The translations under genes and the position numbers were made by a program. Under the pieces are notes generated by a model. The model saw nothing but the letters and a program-made list of their open reading frames with translations, searched no databases and was not told the origin of the DNA. A DNA stretch of 16,031 nt from Cytophagaceae bacterium (GTDB lineage Bacteria > Bacteroidota > Bacteroidia > Cytophagales > Spirosomataceae), in assembly GCA_947471105.1 (NCBI GenBank), contig CANIYB010000018.1, positions 1 through 16,031 of the forward strand. The letters run 5' to 3'. Numbering within the stretch: position 1 is the stretch's first letter; every line of letters begins with the position of its first letter. Shown here in pieces: positions 8,101 to 14,294 of this stretch.

Positions 8101-9222
8101 TGAATTTGCCCGAAGAGCTGTGACTTTATTACTCAATAAGCCTAAAAACGTATTGGGTTTATATCTCAATAAAGAAAATCGAGGTTTTTGGTGAAAATCG
8201 ATATTTAAACCAGCTTCCCAAGTCCCAATCCAAGTATTTAAATTTGAGTCGGTGAATAAACTAGTCACCGAATAAGAGCTGATACCAAATTCCGGGTCTG
8301 GATTAGACACCACTTGGCGAAATTTTGAAAAATTCTCTCCCTCACAGATATAAATACCGTTATCCGTTCCAATCCAAATATTTTTAGAGCCATCCCTACT
8401 AATGCTGGTCACTATATTTTGACGCGAAGAAAGGGAAGATCGATTATAAAAAACGGAAGTGAACTTTTGATTTTGATGATCAAAGCGAAATAATCCTCGG
8501 CCTTCTGTGCCGACTAATATATCCCCATTTTTTGCTTCAAATAAAGCCCGAATACGAAATTCGTTAGCCGGACCCTTTTGACCAAAATTAAATGGTAAAT
8601 AAGAACGATTGCCTAAAACTGAAATTAAATACCCTGTTCTTGTCCCAATCCATAGTGATCCTGTTGAATGCCTGAAAAACCGAACCGCATCTTTAATGAG
8701 TGGCGTTTCAAAATCTGATTCCGCTTTAATCAATACATTGTTTTTAGAATCGATTGTCATAAAACCCTTACCCAAAGCGGCTACACCAATCTTATGTTTT
8801 CCTAAATTAACGATCGAAGGTATGATAACGGATGAAATATCTTCCCCGGAAGGCCCAAGTGGAAATCGAATCACAGAACCTGTTTTTAAATTAATTTTAT
8901 TTAATCCCGCATTTCGAGTTCCCACCCATAAATTACCTTCATCATCTTCACAAACGGTGGATATATCACTTCCGCTTAACGTCTTGTTGTCATTCGGATC
9001 ATTTCTATATACGGTAAAAGAATACCCATCATAGCGATTCAAGCCATCTGCCGTTGCAAACCACAAAAAACCTTTTTTGTCTTGGATTATTTTATTGATC
9101 GTACTTTGAGATAAACCTGAAGCGGTGGTCAACCTTTCATAGCGTGTGGACTTTTGAGCCCACAAAAACATGGGGTCAAAAATAAGTAAGCCAAGAAACA
9201 CGAATACGATTCGAATGGACAC
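5113..9222 (-). CDS. Hybrid two-component system sensor/regulator (Reg_prop, Y_Y_Y, histidine kinase, receiver, AraC)
   Basis: A 1369-residue one-protein signalling system of the SusR-like HTCS class. A signal peptide ends near LWAQKS. Fourteen Reg_prop repeats follow (for example FLWFATADGLNRYD, NLWVGTRNAGLNKI, NIWIGTDNGI), enough for two seven-bladed periplasmic propellers. A Y_Y_Y domain (about 700-795) and a membrane helix (about 798-818) come next. The kinase core has the H-box ISHELRTP with His857, the N-box NLLSNAFKHT, and G-boxes DTGKGIA and GTGVGLSL. The receiver has D1121/D1122, phospho-acceptor D1164 (ITDWMMPG) and K1216. A C-terminal AraC helix-turn-helix pair (about 1265-1362) binds DNA. 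All catalytic residues are intact. The start is GTG at 9222, with AAGG about 10 bases upstream and an in-frame stop shortly before; no ATG fits the signal peptide. Such proteins usually sense glycans beside susCD genes, but none is here. It leads a minus-strand unit with two hydrolases. Confidence 0.95.
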   Translation of the reverse strand: MSIRIVFVFLGLLIFDPMFLWAQKSTRYERLTTASGLSQSTINKIIQDKKGFLWFATADGLNRYDGYSFTVYRNDPNDNKTLSGSDISTVCEDDEGNLWVGTRNAGLNKINLKTGSVIRFPLGPSGEDISSVIIPSIVNLGKHKIGVAALGKGFMTIDSKNNVLIKAESDFETPLIKDAVRFFRHSTGSLWIGTRTGYLISVLGNRSYLPFNFGQKGPANEFRIRALFEAKNGDILVGTEGRGLFRFDHQNQKFTSVFYNRSSLSSRQNIVTSISRDGSKNIWIGTDNGIYICEGENFSKFRQVVSNPDPEFGISSYSVTSLFTDSNLNTWIGTWEAGLNIDFHQKPRFSLLRYKPNTFLGLLSNKVTALRANSNQGVWIGSNVGLSYLNYKSGIVEHLVNNADINRLNSPDIFDVNLLETDSLGTLWIGVVGKGLFNLGLDRKMISYPVPKGIVSNVATIKFSSILKMGQKMLLGTSGNGLMAFDLISKKYEIPYTELNRKLFENKTISTLMMEGNSRLWIGTTASGLYVYDLKTKKVDHWEKGISTSSLRYNHVTYIHQDRKNHIWVLTNGGGLHLFQGPGNTFKVFTVADGLVSNTLRGMVEDKKGNLWLTTNGGISKMDPKTFKCINFDDVDGLQGKEFLINAFDKNSQDWLFFGGINGLNYIKSDSLRSRMDVPNVFITNLKIFNKPVQVGAENSPLNQDILFTKHLILQPEQSVFSFDFVALEYQRPKNNRYAYYLEGFEKDWNYVGTQRSASYTNLSPGDYTFKVKASNSDGIWAENPFELKITVLPPWYRTWWAFIIYILTAAGIVYGFIREIKIRESFKTDIRLKEIEKERIQELEQVKTHFFTNISHELRTPLTLIISPIERYFLKNKGLNEEQNTRMSSIHQNAQKLLRLINQLLDLSKIESGKQQPSIAKHDLILQLSSIILGFENYAQQKQINLMWKPPQNDLFVYYDADIIEKCVSNLLSNAFKHTPEEGKIGVSLTLIHDIQGGKKKVKSVRIQVLDTGKGIASEHLNHIFDRFYQVPESMNRAGTGVGLSLCKELIELHLGQIEVTSKLGEGSNFSINFPVQDTAFDPSWIQQHENLLEKIVSSHPVVQKLDSIEHEKQILLIVDDHTELRKFVADIFSKRFQIVESGRGEEALELALKFLPDVVITDWMMPGMSGINLCRALRSNPKTNHIPIIILTSKSSQDSQIEGMQSGADDYVSKPFNADLLEIRVNKLLEAKERARKNWQKQLVQKELTEGKLPEFQDEFLQKATALIIENMADSNFDVVDLENGLDMSKMQLYRKLKNLTSLAGNEFIRSIRLQQALVFMETTQFNVSEIAYKVGFNDPAYFTRVFKKQFGQSPSYYIHHAKENIS

Positions 9223-9319
9223 TATAAACGGCCTTAAAATGAAAGTCTAAAATTAGAAAATTAAAAGGAATTTAATTCGAATTTTAAGTGTAAGCGCAAG
9301 AACCTAGAAAGAATGTAGT

Positions 9320-9356
9320 TGGTGAAAAATGTGTTAAAGCCATTTAAATAACACCA
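9320..9356. promoter_or_regulatory. Nested inverted repeats, possible operator
   Basis: TGGTG (9320-9324) pairs with CACCA (9352-9356). Inside it, GTGTTA (9331-9336) pairs with TAACAC (9349-9354) across a 12-base spacer. The right arms overlap, so only one arrangement could act at a time. It sits about 140 bp before the GntR regulator and about 100 bp before the sensor gene, so it could be a binding site for either regulator. Arms are short and chance is a real alternative. Confidence 0.25.
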
Positions 9357-9441
9357 TAATTACGCTTAGGCTATGTTTTTGCAACTTCAGTCCACAAAAA
9401 TGAAAGATTTGTCCAATAAACTATAGGCTTAGTCGTGTAAA

Positions 9442-9473
9442 TTTGACAACTGAAAATAAATAAAATATTTTTT
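9442..9473 (+). promoter_or_regulatory. Putative promoter of the GntR-family regulator
   Basis: TTTG (9442-9445) is followed after 20 bases by TATTTTTT (9466-9473), matching seven of eight positions of TAnnTTTG. This predicts a leader of roughly 15-20 bases before the ATG at 9496. The region is very AT-rich, so the match could be accidental. Confidence 0.4.
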
Positions 9474-9495
9474 ATTTTTTGATTACCCATTTGCA

Positions 9496-10524
9496 ATGAA
9501 TAACACCTTTGGAACCTTTACCATTAAAAAGTCAGACAGCAAATTGCCGAAGTATCAGCAATTGATCAATTCACTTTTGCAGGATATTGAAATGGGTGAA
9601 TTAAAACCGGGTGAACGTTTACCTAGTATTAATGAGGCTTCTGAAGAATGTTATTTGTCCAGAGATACCGTAGAGAGAGCTTATACCGAGTTACATAAAA
9701 TGGGGGTCATCACCTCTATTTTTAGAAAAGGATACTTCATTTCAGAATCAACTTTTCAAACAAAGACAAAAATTTTATTCTTAGTGGGCAAAATCACCGA
9801 TTCGACCAAATCGATCTTTGATGTCTTTTGTCAAACTTTAGGAAAAAATGTTTCAGTAGATATTTTCACTTATCAATACAAATCACAGCAATTTCAAGAA
9901 ATAATGAGCCAGCAGTTAGGCAATTATCATTATTATGTTGTGATGCCCCATTTAATTGAGGAAGATGATGAAAATTTAAAGTGTTTAAAGAAAATACCAT
10001 CTGACCGATTGATCATCTTGGATCATTCATTTTCAAATCTAAGCCTTACGTTTGCTAGCATCGTTAGCAAACCAATCAGTCAAATCAAAAAAGTTTTTAA
10101 TACCCAACTAAACCTGTTTAATAAGTACCATTCATTTAATTTAGTTCTGACGGAGGAAGATTATTTCGATGCAGATTTAATTAATGGATGTAGTAAATTC
10201 TGCGAATCTATTTCAATGAATTTCCAAGTTTTAGATGGTCTTGACGAAGACGAGATGCGTTTAGGTGAAATTTATTTCACTTTAGCGGATGTCGACCTTG
10301 CCAAGGCCATCCATTACGCGGACAAAAATGGGTTTGAGGTTGGAAAAGATATAGGGTTAATCGGATATAATGATTCTTGTTTTAAAGAATTGTTGGTGGG
10401 CGGAATCTCCGTCATTTCAAGCCAACCGAATCAAATGGGGCGAATGGCTGCCGAAATGATTCAAGAAAATTCAAAAGAAAACGTAGAATTAGATCTACAA
10501 TTCATCCAAAGAAATTCACTTTAG
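9496..10524 (+). CDS. GntR-type winged-helix regulator with LacI/periplasmic-binding-like effector domain
   Basis: A 342-residue transcription factor. Residues about 15-90 form a GntR winged helix: KYQQLINSLLQDIEMGELKPG, then LPSINEASEECYLSRDTVERAYTEL, then a wing ending RKGYFI. From about residue 93 (KILFLVGKIT) the chain resembles the periplasmic-binding-protein effector fold of LacI/GalR regulators, with the late signature DIGLIGYNDSCFKELLVGGISVISSQPNQMGRMAAEMI split over residues about 295-330. GntR heads on LacI-like sensors are known, notably in sugar regulators of the AraR type. The ligand is likely a small sugar or sugar derivative, but no transporter or catabolic gene adjoins it, so its regulon lies elsewhere or it acts on the divergent sensor gene. 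It ends 12 bp before a strong bidirectional terminator. Family confidence is high; ligand is unknown. Confidence 0.88.
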   Translation: MNNTFGTFTIKKSDSKLPKYQQLINSLLQDIEMGELKPGERLPSINEASEECYLSRDTVERAYTELHKMGVITSIFRKGYFISESTFQTKTKILFLVGKITDSTKSIFDVFCQTLGKNVSVDIFTYQYKSQQFQEIMSQQLGNYHYYVVMPHLIEEDDENLKCLKKIPSDRLIILDHSFSNLSLTFASIVSKPISQIKKVFNTQLNLFNKYHSFNLVLTEEDYFDADLINGCSKFCESISMNFQVLDGLDEDEMRLGEIYFTLADVDLAKAIHYADKNGFEVGKDIGLIGYNDSCFKELLVGGISVISSQPNQMGRMAAEMIQENSKENVELDLQFIQRNSL

Positions 10525-10536
10525 GGTTTAATTTGC

Positions 10537-10572
10537 AAAAATGGACCATGGCCTCATGGTTCCATTTTTTTT
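10537..10572. terminator. Bidirectional terminator overlapping the end of queG
   Basis: ATGGACCATG (10541-10550), loop GCCT, then CATGGTTCCAT (10555-10565) form a stem with one bulged base. An eight-T run follows on the plus strand (10565-10572), and an A-run (10537-10541) gives five Ts on the minus strand. It serves the convergent GntR gene and queG. Confidence 0.85.
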
Positions 10573-11492
10573 ATGTGCGCTATATTTCTTTTTATTCCTT
10601 TCAATTTCGTCCGATTAATCGCGGAATAGCGAAACAATTCATTAAATAAATCTTCTGAAAGTCCTTCCCAATCCTGCCGATTTAGGCCTAAAAATTGGCT
10701 TTTAGCTTCAAAAAGGGGTTCTTGATGTGGCTTAGAAAAACGATTCCAAGGACAAACATCTTGGCATATATCACAACCAAATATCCAATCCTGAAAATCC
10801 TTTTGCAATTCGATGGGCATATTTTCTTTTAGCTCGATCGTGAAATAACTGATGCATTTCGACCCGTCGACCACATAAGGCTTAATGGCATCTGTGGGAC
10901 AGGCATCAATGCAGCGCGTACATGTACCACAAAAATCTTTAATGGGTCCATCAGGTTCACAAGCTAAGTCAATCAGCATTTCGGCCAAAAAATAAAAGCT
11001 ACCCCTTTTTGGAATGATCAAATTTGCGTTTTTTCCGATCCAACCAATACCCGATTTCTGAGCCCAAGCTTTTTCTAAGATAGGTGCTGAGTCAACAAAC
11101 ATACGACCTGTAAAATCACCTAATTCAGCTTGTAAATCATCCCACAAAAGCTTCATTTTATCCTTAATCACAACATGATAATCGACCCCAAAAGCATATT
11201 TTGACACCTTAAAGCTATCTTGTAAAGGTTGAAATTCTGGAGAAGGGTAATAATTATACACAAGTGAAATAACTGTTTTGCAACCATCCACTAATTTCCT
11301 TGGATCTAAACGTTTGTCAAAATGATTCTCCATGTAGGACATATTCCCCTGCATATGTTGGGAAAGCCAATTTTCCAACATAGGTGCTTCATCTTCTAAA
11401 AAATCGGCGTTGGACAATCCACAAAACTCGAATCCATGTCGGGATGCCAAGGATTTAATTGTATCAGAAATGTTTTTGGGAGACCTACTCAT
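10554..11492 (-). CDS. queG: Epoxyqueuosine reductase QueG
   Basis: QueG catalyses the last step of queuosine synthesis, reducing epoxyqueuosine to queuosine at the wobble base of GUN-anticodon tRNAs, in the cytoplasm, with cobalamin and two 4Fe-4S clusters. The 312-residue length fits the short form lacking the C-terminal HEAT-like repeats of proteobacterial enzymes. The catalytic Asp134 sits in FVDSAPILEK, and SGIGWIGKN follows. Cluster cysteines are C188, C191, C194 and C198 (CGTCTRCIDACP) and C240, C243 and C247 (CDICQDVCPWN), with C213 supplying the remaining ligand. The gene diverges from grpE across 100 bp. Its last codons and TGA lie within the shared terminator hairpin. No other queuosine gene is nearby, which is normal for queG. 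Confidence 0.96.
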   Translation of the reverse strand: MSRSPKNISDTIKSLASRHGFEFCGLSNADFLEDEAPMLENWLSQHMQGNMSYMENHFDKRLDPRKLVDGCKTVISLVYNYYPSPEFQPLQDSFKVSKYAFGVDYHVVIKDKMKLLWDDLQAELGDFTGRMFVDSAPILEKAWAQKSGIGWIGKNANLIIPKRGSFYFLAEMLIDLACEPDGPIKDFCGTCTRCIDACPTDAIKPYVVDGSKCISYFTIELKENMPIELQKDFQDWIFGCDICQDVCPWNRFSKPHQEPLFEAKSQFLGLNRQDWEGLSEDLFNELFRYSAINRTKLKGIKRNIAHIKKMEP

Positions 11493-11559
11493 GCGACATA
11501 AATTTACGAATGCTATTCAAATTATGCCAAACTGTCATAAAATAGTTTTTGGTGTATGA

Positions 11560-11588
11560 TTTGTTTAACGGAAACCTTATTAATTTTG
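11560..11588 (+). promoter_or_regulatory. Putative promoter of grpE-dnaJ, very close to the start codon
   Basis: TTTG (11560-11563), a 17-base gap and TAATTTTG (11581-11588), an exact TAnnTTTG match, lie just before the ATG at 11593. Only four bases separate the -7 element from the start codon, so transcription from here would give a leaderless or nearly leaderless message. No CIRCE-type inverted repeat is visible. The element could instead be an AT-rich translation enhancer. Confidence 0.4.
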
Positions 11589-11592
11589 CCAT

Positions 11593-12123
11593 ATGAAAAA
11601 GAAAAATACCGAAATAAATCCGGAAGAGGAAAAAGCTAATACACAGGAATCCGTTGAAAATACCCCATCTGAGTCTGAAAACACGGAGGAAACAACAGAA
11701 GTAAAAGATGAGTTGTCCGAAATGAAGGAAAAATACCTTCGGTTATATTCAGATTTCGAAAATTTCAGAAAGAGAACAGCCAAGGAAAAAATTGATTTAA
11801 TACAAAGCGCATCGGCCCAATTAATTGTCGAGCTTTTGCCTGTTATGGACGACTATGAGCGCGCTTTAGCCAATGCACCCCAAGGTGAAATATCAGAGGG
11901 TACCCAATTGATTTTCAATCGATTAAATTCTATTTTGTTAGCAAAAGGCTTAAAGGAATTACCTGCCAAAGGTGAAGTTTTTGACGCAGATTTACATGAT
12001 TGCATTACACAGTTTCCGGCGCCAACAGAAGCGGAAAAAGGCAAAGTTGTTGAGGTAATTGAAAAAGGATATACATTAAATGAAAAAGTCATTCGCTTTG
12101 CTAAAGTGGTGGTTGGTAACTAA
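11593..12123 (+). CDS. grpE: Nucleotide exchange factor GrpE
   Basis: GrpE releases ADP from the DnaK chaperone. The 176-residue protein has a charged, Glu-rich disordered N-terminus (about 1-42), then a coiled-coil helix containing MKEKYLRLYSDFENFRKRTAKE, which is the family hallmark, and a C-terminal beta domain. In that domain, LLPVMDDYERAL, FDADLHDCITQF and VIEKGYTLNEKVIRFAKVVV are typical signatures. The stop is 7 bp before dnaJ, so the pair forms an operon; dnaK is elsewhere, as is usual in Bacteroidota. An internal Met43 could serve as a shorter start but would remove the acidic tail normal for GrpE, so 11593 is preferred. Confidence 0.97.
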   Translation: MKKKNTEINPEEEKANTQESVENTPSESENTEETTEVKDELSEMKEKYLRLYSDFENFRKRTAKEKIDLIQSASAQLIVELLPVMDDYERALANAPQGEISEGTQLIFNRLNSILLAKGLKELPAKGEVFDADLHDCITQFPAPTEAEKGKVVEVIEKGYTLNEKVIRFAKVVVGN

Positions 12124-12130
12124 TTAAAAA

Positions 12131-13291
12131 ATGGCTCAAAAAAGAGATTACTACGAAATTCTAGGGGTATCGAAATCGGCATCAGAGGAAGAAATAAAGA
12201 AGGCTTATCGGAAGATGGCCATTAAATATCATCCGGATAAAAATCCAGATAGCAAAGAGTCAGAAGAAAAATTCAAGGAAGCAGCTGAGGCCTATGAGGT
12301 GCTGAGCAACGCACAGAAAAAAGCACAATATGACCGTTTTGGCCACGCTGGAATGGGTGGTGCAGCCGGGGGTGGATTTGGTGGAGGTGGAATGAATATG
12401 GAAGATATCTTCTCTAATTTTGGGGATATTTTTGGTGACGAAAGTCCATTTGGCAGTTTTTTCTCTGGCGGCAGAGGTGGTGGCGGTGGTCGTAGACAAA
12501 GAAAAGGAAGCGATTTACGCATAAAATTAAAATTGAATCTGGAGGAAATCGCCAACGGGGTTGAGAAAAAAATCAAGGTAAAAAGGCACGTAGCCTGTAA
12601 ATCTTGTCAAGGAAATGGATCTAAAAATGGAACGGATTTAAAGACCTGCGGAACATGTCAAGGGTCAGGTCAGGTAAAAAGAGTCCAACAAACCATGTTG
12701 GGACAAATGGTAACATCATCCACTTGCCCTACATGTAGTGGCGAAGGAAAAAGTGTGGGGGCAAAATGTGAAGCTTGTTTTGGAGAAGGTAGGGTATTAG
12801 AAGAAGAAATCATCCCAATCAAAATCCCATCAGGAGTTTCCAATGACATGCAACTTTCCATGAGTAGCAAAGGAAATGTACCACCTAGGGGAGGAATTGC
12901 AGGAGATTTATTAATTGTCATTGAAGAAGAAGAGCACGAGTTCCTTCATCGTGATGGCAATAATGTTATTTTCGACTTATATGTAAGCTTCGTGGACGCA
13001 GCATTAGGAACCTCCGTAGAAGTTCCAACGATCACCGGAAAAGCGAAAATAACGCTTGAAGCCGGTACGCAAGGAGGTAAAATATTACGTTTGAAAGGAA
13101 AAGGAATAAAAGAATTGAATGGATATACCATTGGGGATCAATTAGTTCATGTCAATATTTGGACTCCAAAGCAATTGACTAGTGAGGAGTCTGAGCTCTT
13201 AGAAAAGCTTAGAAATTCAGCGAATTTTGCGCCCCAACCAGGTAAGTCCGACAAGGGATTCTTTCACAAAGTGAAGGATATGTTTTCCTAG
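12131..13291 (+). CDS. dnaJ: Chaperone DnaJ (type I Hsp40)
   Basis: Co-chaperone that delivers unfolded clients to DnaK and stimulates its ATPase. All four parts of a type I DnaJ are present in 386 residues. The J domain (1-72) has HPD at 34-36. The Gly/Phe-rich linker spans about 72-120. The zinc-finger region has four CxxCxGxG repeats: C156/C159, C173/C176, C199/C202 and C213/C216. The C-terminal substrate-binding barrels hold IPSGVSNDMQL and RLKGKGIKELNG. The Gly-rich linker is encoded by GGN-rich DNA, which produces long open frames on the opposite strand that are not genes. It follows grpE by 7 bp with an A-rich start region (ATTAAAAAATG) and ends about 60 bp before a strong terminator. 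Confidence 0.98.
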   Translation: MAQKRDYYEILGVSKSASEEEIKKAYRKMAIKYHPDKNPDSKESEEKFKEAAEAYEVLSNAQKKAQYDRFGHAGMGGAAGGGFGGGGMNMEDIFSNFGDIFGDESPFGSFFSGGRGGGGGRRQRKGSDLRIKLKLNLEEIANGVEKKIKVKRHVACKSCQGNGSKNGTDLKTCGTCQGSGQVKRVQQTMLGQMVTSSTCPTCSGEGKSVGAKCEACFGEGRVLEEEIIPIKIPSGVSNDMQLSMSSKGNVPPRGGIAGDLLIVIEEEEHEFLHRDGNNVIFDLYVSFVDAALGTSVEVPTITGKAKITLEAGTQGGKILRLKGKGIKELNGYTIGDQLVHVNIWTPKQLTSEESELLEKLRNSANFAPQPGKSDKGFFHKVKDMFS

Positions 13292-13351
13292 TTTTTGGAT
13301 GTAAATCATAGGATTTATATTCCTGAGGGCAAATATTTTAAAAATTATTAT

Positions 13352-13387
13352 AAAAAAGGACTCGCGTTATTCGTGAGTCCTTTTTTT
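13352..13387. terminator. Bidirectional terminator between dnaJ and the SDR gene
   Basis: AAAAAAGGACTCGCG (13352-13366), loop TTATT, and CGTGAGTCC followed by seven Ts (13372-13387) form a nearly perfect stem with one G-T wobble. A-runs and T-runs on opposite sides let it work for dnaJ and the convergent SDR gene. It is also the first copy of the three-copy element described separately. Confidence 0.88.
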
Positions 13388-13412
13388 ATAATGATTGAGG
13401 TTTTTATATTAT
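13356..13412 (+). repeat. Terminator-linked repeat element, copy 1
   Basis: Hairpin AAGGACTCGCG / CGTGAGTCCTT, then TCGTGAGTCC with a T-run from 13371, then GAGGTTTTT at 13397-13405 and ATTAT at 13408-13412. GAGG lies 26 bases after the start of TCGT, as in the two other copies. Both hairpin arms are intact. It ends two bases before the SDR stop codon. Confidence 0.65.
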
Positions 13413-13413
13413 C

Positions 13414-14046
13414 CTATTTTTCAGATATACCAATGTACTTTTTTAATTCAGTTTGGTTTTCTGCTTGCTTTATTAAAAAGTCGGCCACGTCTGCTCGATT
13501 GATTCCACCTATATTAATTCCTTTGAATAATTTGTTTTCAACACGGTATTTTTCTGTCAATTCCTTATCTAATAATCTTCCTGGCCTCACCACTGTCCAA
13601 TTTAGATCTGATGCAGTAATAATTTCTTCCATCTTAGTTTTGTCGGCATACACATCTTTTAACATGTATTTTAAAAACATCTTTACTAACCATGGAACAT
13701 AATTTTTACTTTCTCCAGCTCCAAATCCGGTAACAAAAATAAATGGAACATTAATTTTGTTCTCCCTATGTATTTCCACCATTAATTTTGCAAAATCTGA
13801 AAAAAGGGTTGTTGCTTTCATATTCTTGACAGTCCCTAATGTCACAATAATAGCTTCTGCATTTTGGATTGATTTTAATAGGTCAGCTTTATGAGTGGCG
13901 TCACCCATTATCATTTTTAACGATTTATTCTCTTCTATTATAATCTCAGATCGAGAAAGTGTCGTGATCGTATGCTTTCTATTTAATCCTCTTTTTACTG
14001 TTTCTAGTCCTATTCCACCCGAAGCTCCTATGATGGTTATATTCAT
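13414..14046 (-). CDS. NAD(P)-binding atypical short-chain dehydrogenase (NmrA/BVR-B-like)
   Basis: A 210-residue single-domain Rossmann protein. The N-terminal dinucleotide loop is GASGGIG (residues 7-13), after the strand MNITII. Further strands give MIMGDATH, IIVTLGT and FIFVTGFGAG. WTVVRPGRLLDKE near the C-terminal half is typical of NAD(P)H-binding atypical SDRs related to flavin/biliverdin reductase B and NmrA. No Tyr-x3-Lys dyad of classical SDRs is placed normally, so the reaction cannot be named; some relatives are redox sensors rather than enzymes. A clear AAAAAGGAAA ribosome-binding sequence precedes the ATG, unlike most genes in this window. It lies between two copies of the repeat element and opposes both neighbours, so it may be an insertion, but its base composition is only slightly more AT-rich by eye. 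Confidence 0.85.
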   Translation of the reverse strand: MNITIIGASGGIGLETVKRGLNRKHTITTLSRSEIIIEENKSLKMIMGDATHKADLLKSIQNAEAIIVTLGTVKNMKATTLFSDFAKLMVEIHRENKINVPFIFVTGFGAGESKNYVPWLVKMFLKYMLKDVYADKTKMEEIITASDLNWTVVRPGRLLDKELTEKYRVENKLFKGINIGGINRADVADFLIKQAENQTELKKYIGISEK

Positions 14047-14294
14047 TTTCCTTTTTATTTCAGTTTAAAAAATATCCAATATGCCTGTAAATGTACTTTA
14101 AAGATTTTTTATAATCGACTACCATCCAGTCAAATTAATTTAACAATTGCGGCATAAACTTACAGATTCTTTGTTTTGAAAATACCCCCTAAAATTCGGT
14201 CAAATTCGATTATCTCAACAAAAAATCATGTTACATGTAAAATCGTGAGTCCTTTTTTATTTCTTCGAGAGGTTTTTTCATTAATTTTAGGTCT
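14047..14294. other. Intergenic region between SDR and M28 peptidase genes
   Basis: This 248-bp AT-rich spacer separates divergent genes. It contains the near-palindrome GTCAAATTAATTTAAC (14129-14144), the perfect palindrome TTACATGTAA (14231-14240) and, from about 14233, a degenerate copy of the repeat element. I could not assign a convincing promoter to either gene. No coding frame or structured RNA is supported. Confidence 0.5.
14233..14285 (+). repeat. Terminator-linked repeat element, copy 2, left arm decayed
   Basis: TCGTGAGTCCTTTTTT (14243-14258) is identical over 16 bases to copy 1 (13371-13386). GAGGTTTTT recurs at 14269-14277 at the same 26-base offset, and ATTAAT at 14280-14285. 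The preceding ACATGTAAAATCGT resembles the ACATGCGTTAAATCGT of copy 3 with bases missing. The GGACTC arm needed for a hairpin is absent, so it should not terminate transcription. Confidence 0.65.

Larger units (their letters stand above)
9223..9495. other. Divergent intergenic region between the sensor gene and the GntR regulator
   Basis: This 273-bp AT-rich region must hold promoters for both divergent genes. On the plus strand I see a plausible promoter near 9442-9473. I could not find a clean TAnnTTTG and TTG pair for the sensor on the minus strand. Two nested inverted repeats occur at 9320-9356. No small open frame or RNA gene is convincing. Confidence 0.5.

Noticed and set aside
8609..9034. 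A 141-codon plus-strand frame opposite the sensor gene
   Set aside because: It lies opposite well-formed Reg_prop repeats and shows no recognisable protein features; an ordinary shadow.
2443..11492. mnmA and queG read as a linked tRNA wobble-modification cluster
   Set aside because: They are 7 kb apart on opposite strands with unrelated genes between them and act on different modifications; co-occurrence is most likely coincidental.
12260..12576. Long open frames opposite dnaJ, including a Pro-rich one
   Set aside because: They are the complement of the Gly-rich linker codons of dnaJ. They have no homology signal or start context, and dnaJ is certain in this region.
13295..13702. A 135-codon plus-strand frame after dnaJ
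   Set aside because: It reads through the dnaJ terminator and then antisense to the SDR gene, which has clear Rossmann motifs and a ribosome-binding site.
14109..14131. TTGACT and TATAAA boxes on the minus strand upstream of the SDR gene
   Set aside because: The spacing is only 14 bases and the boxes follow the proteobacterial pattern, which is not the norm for this phylum.
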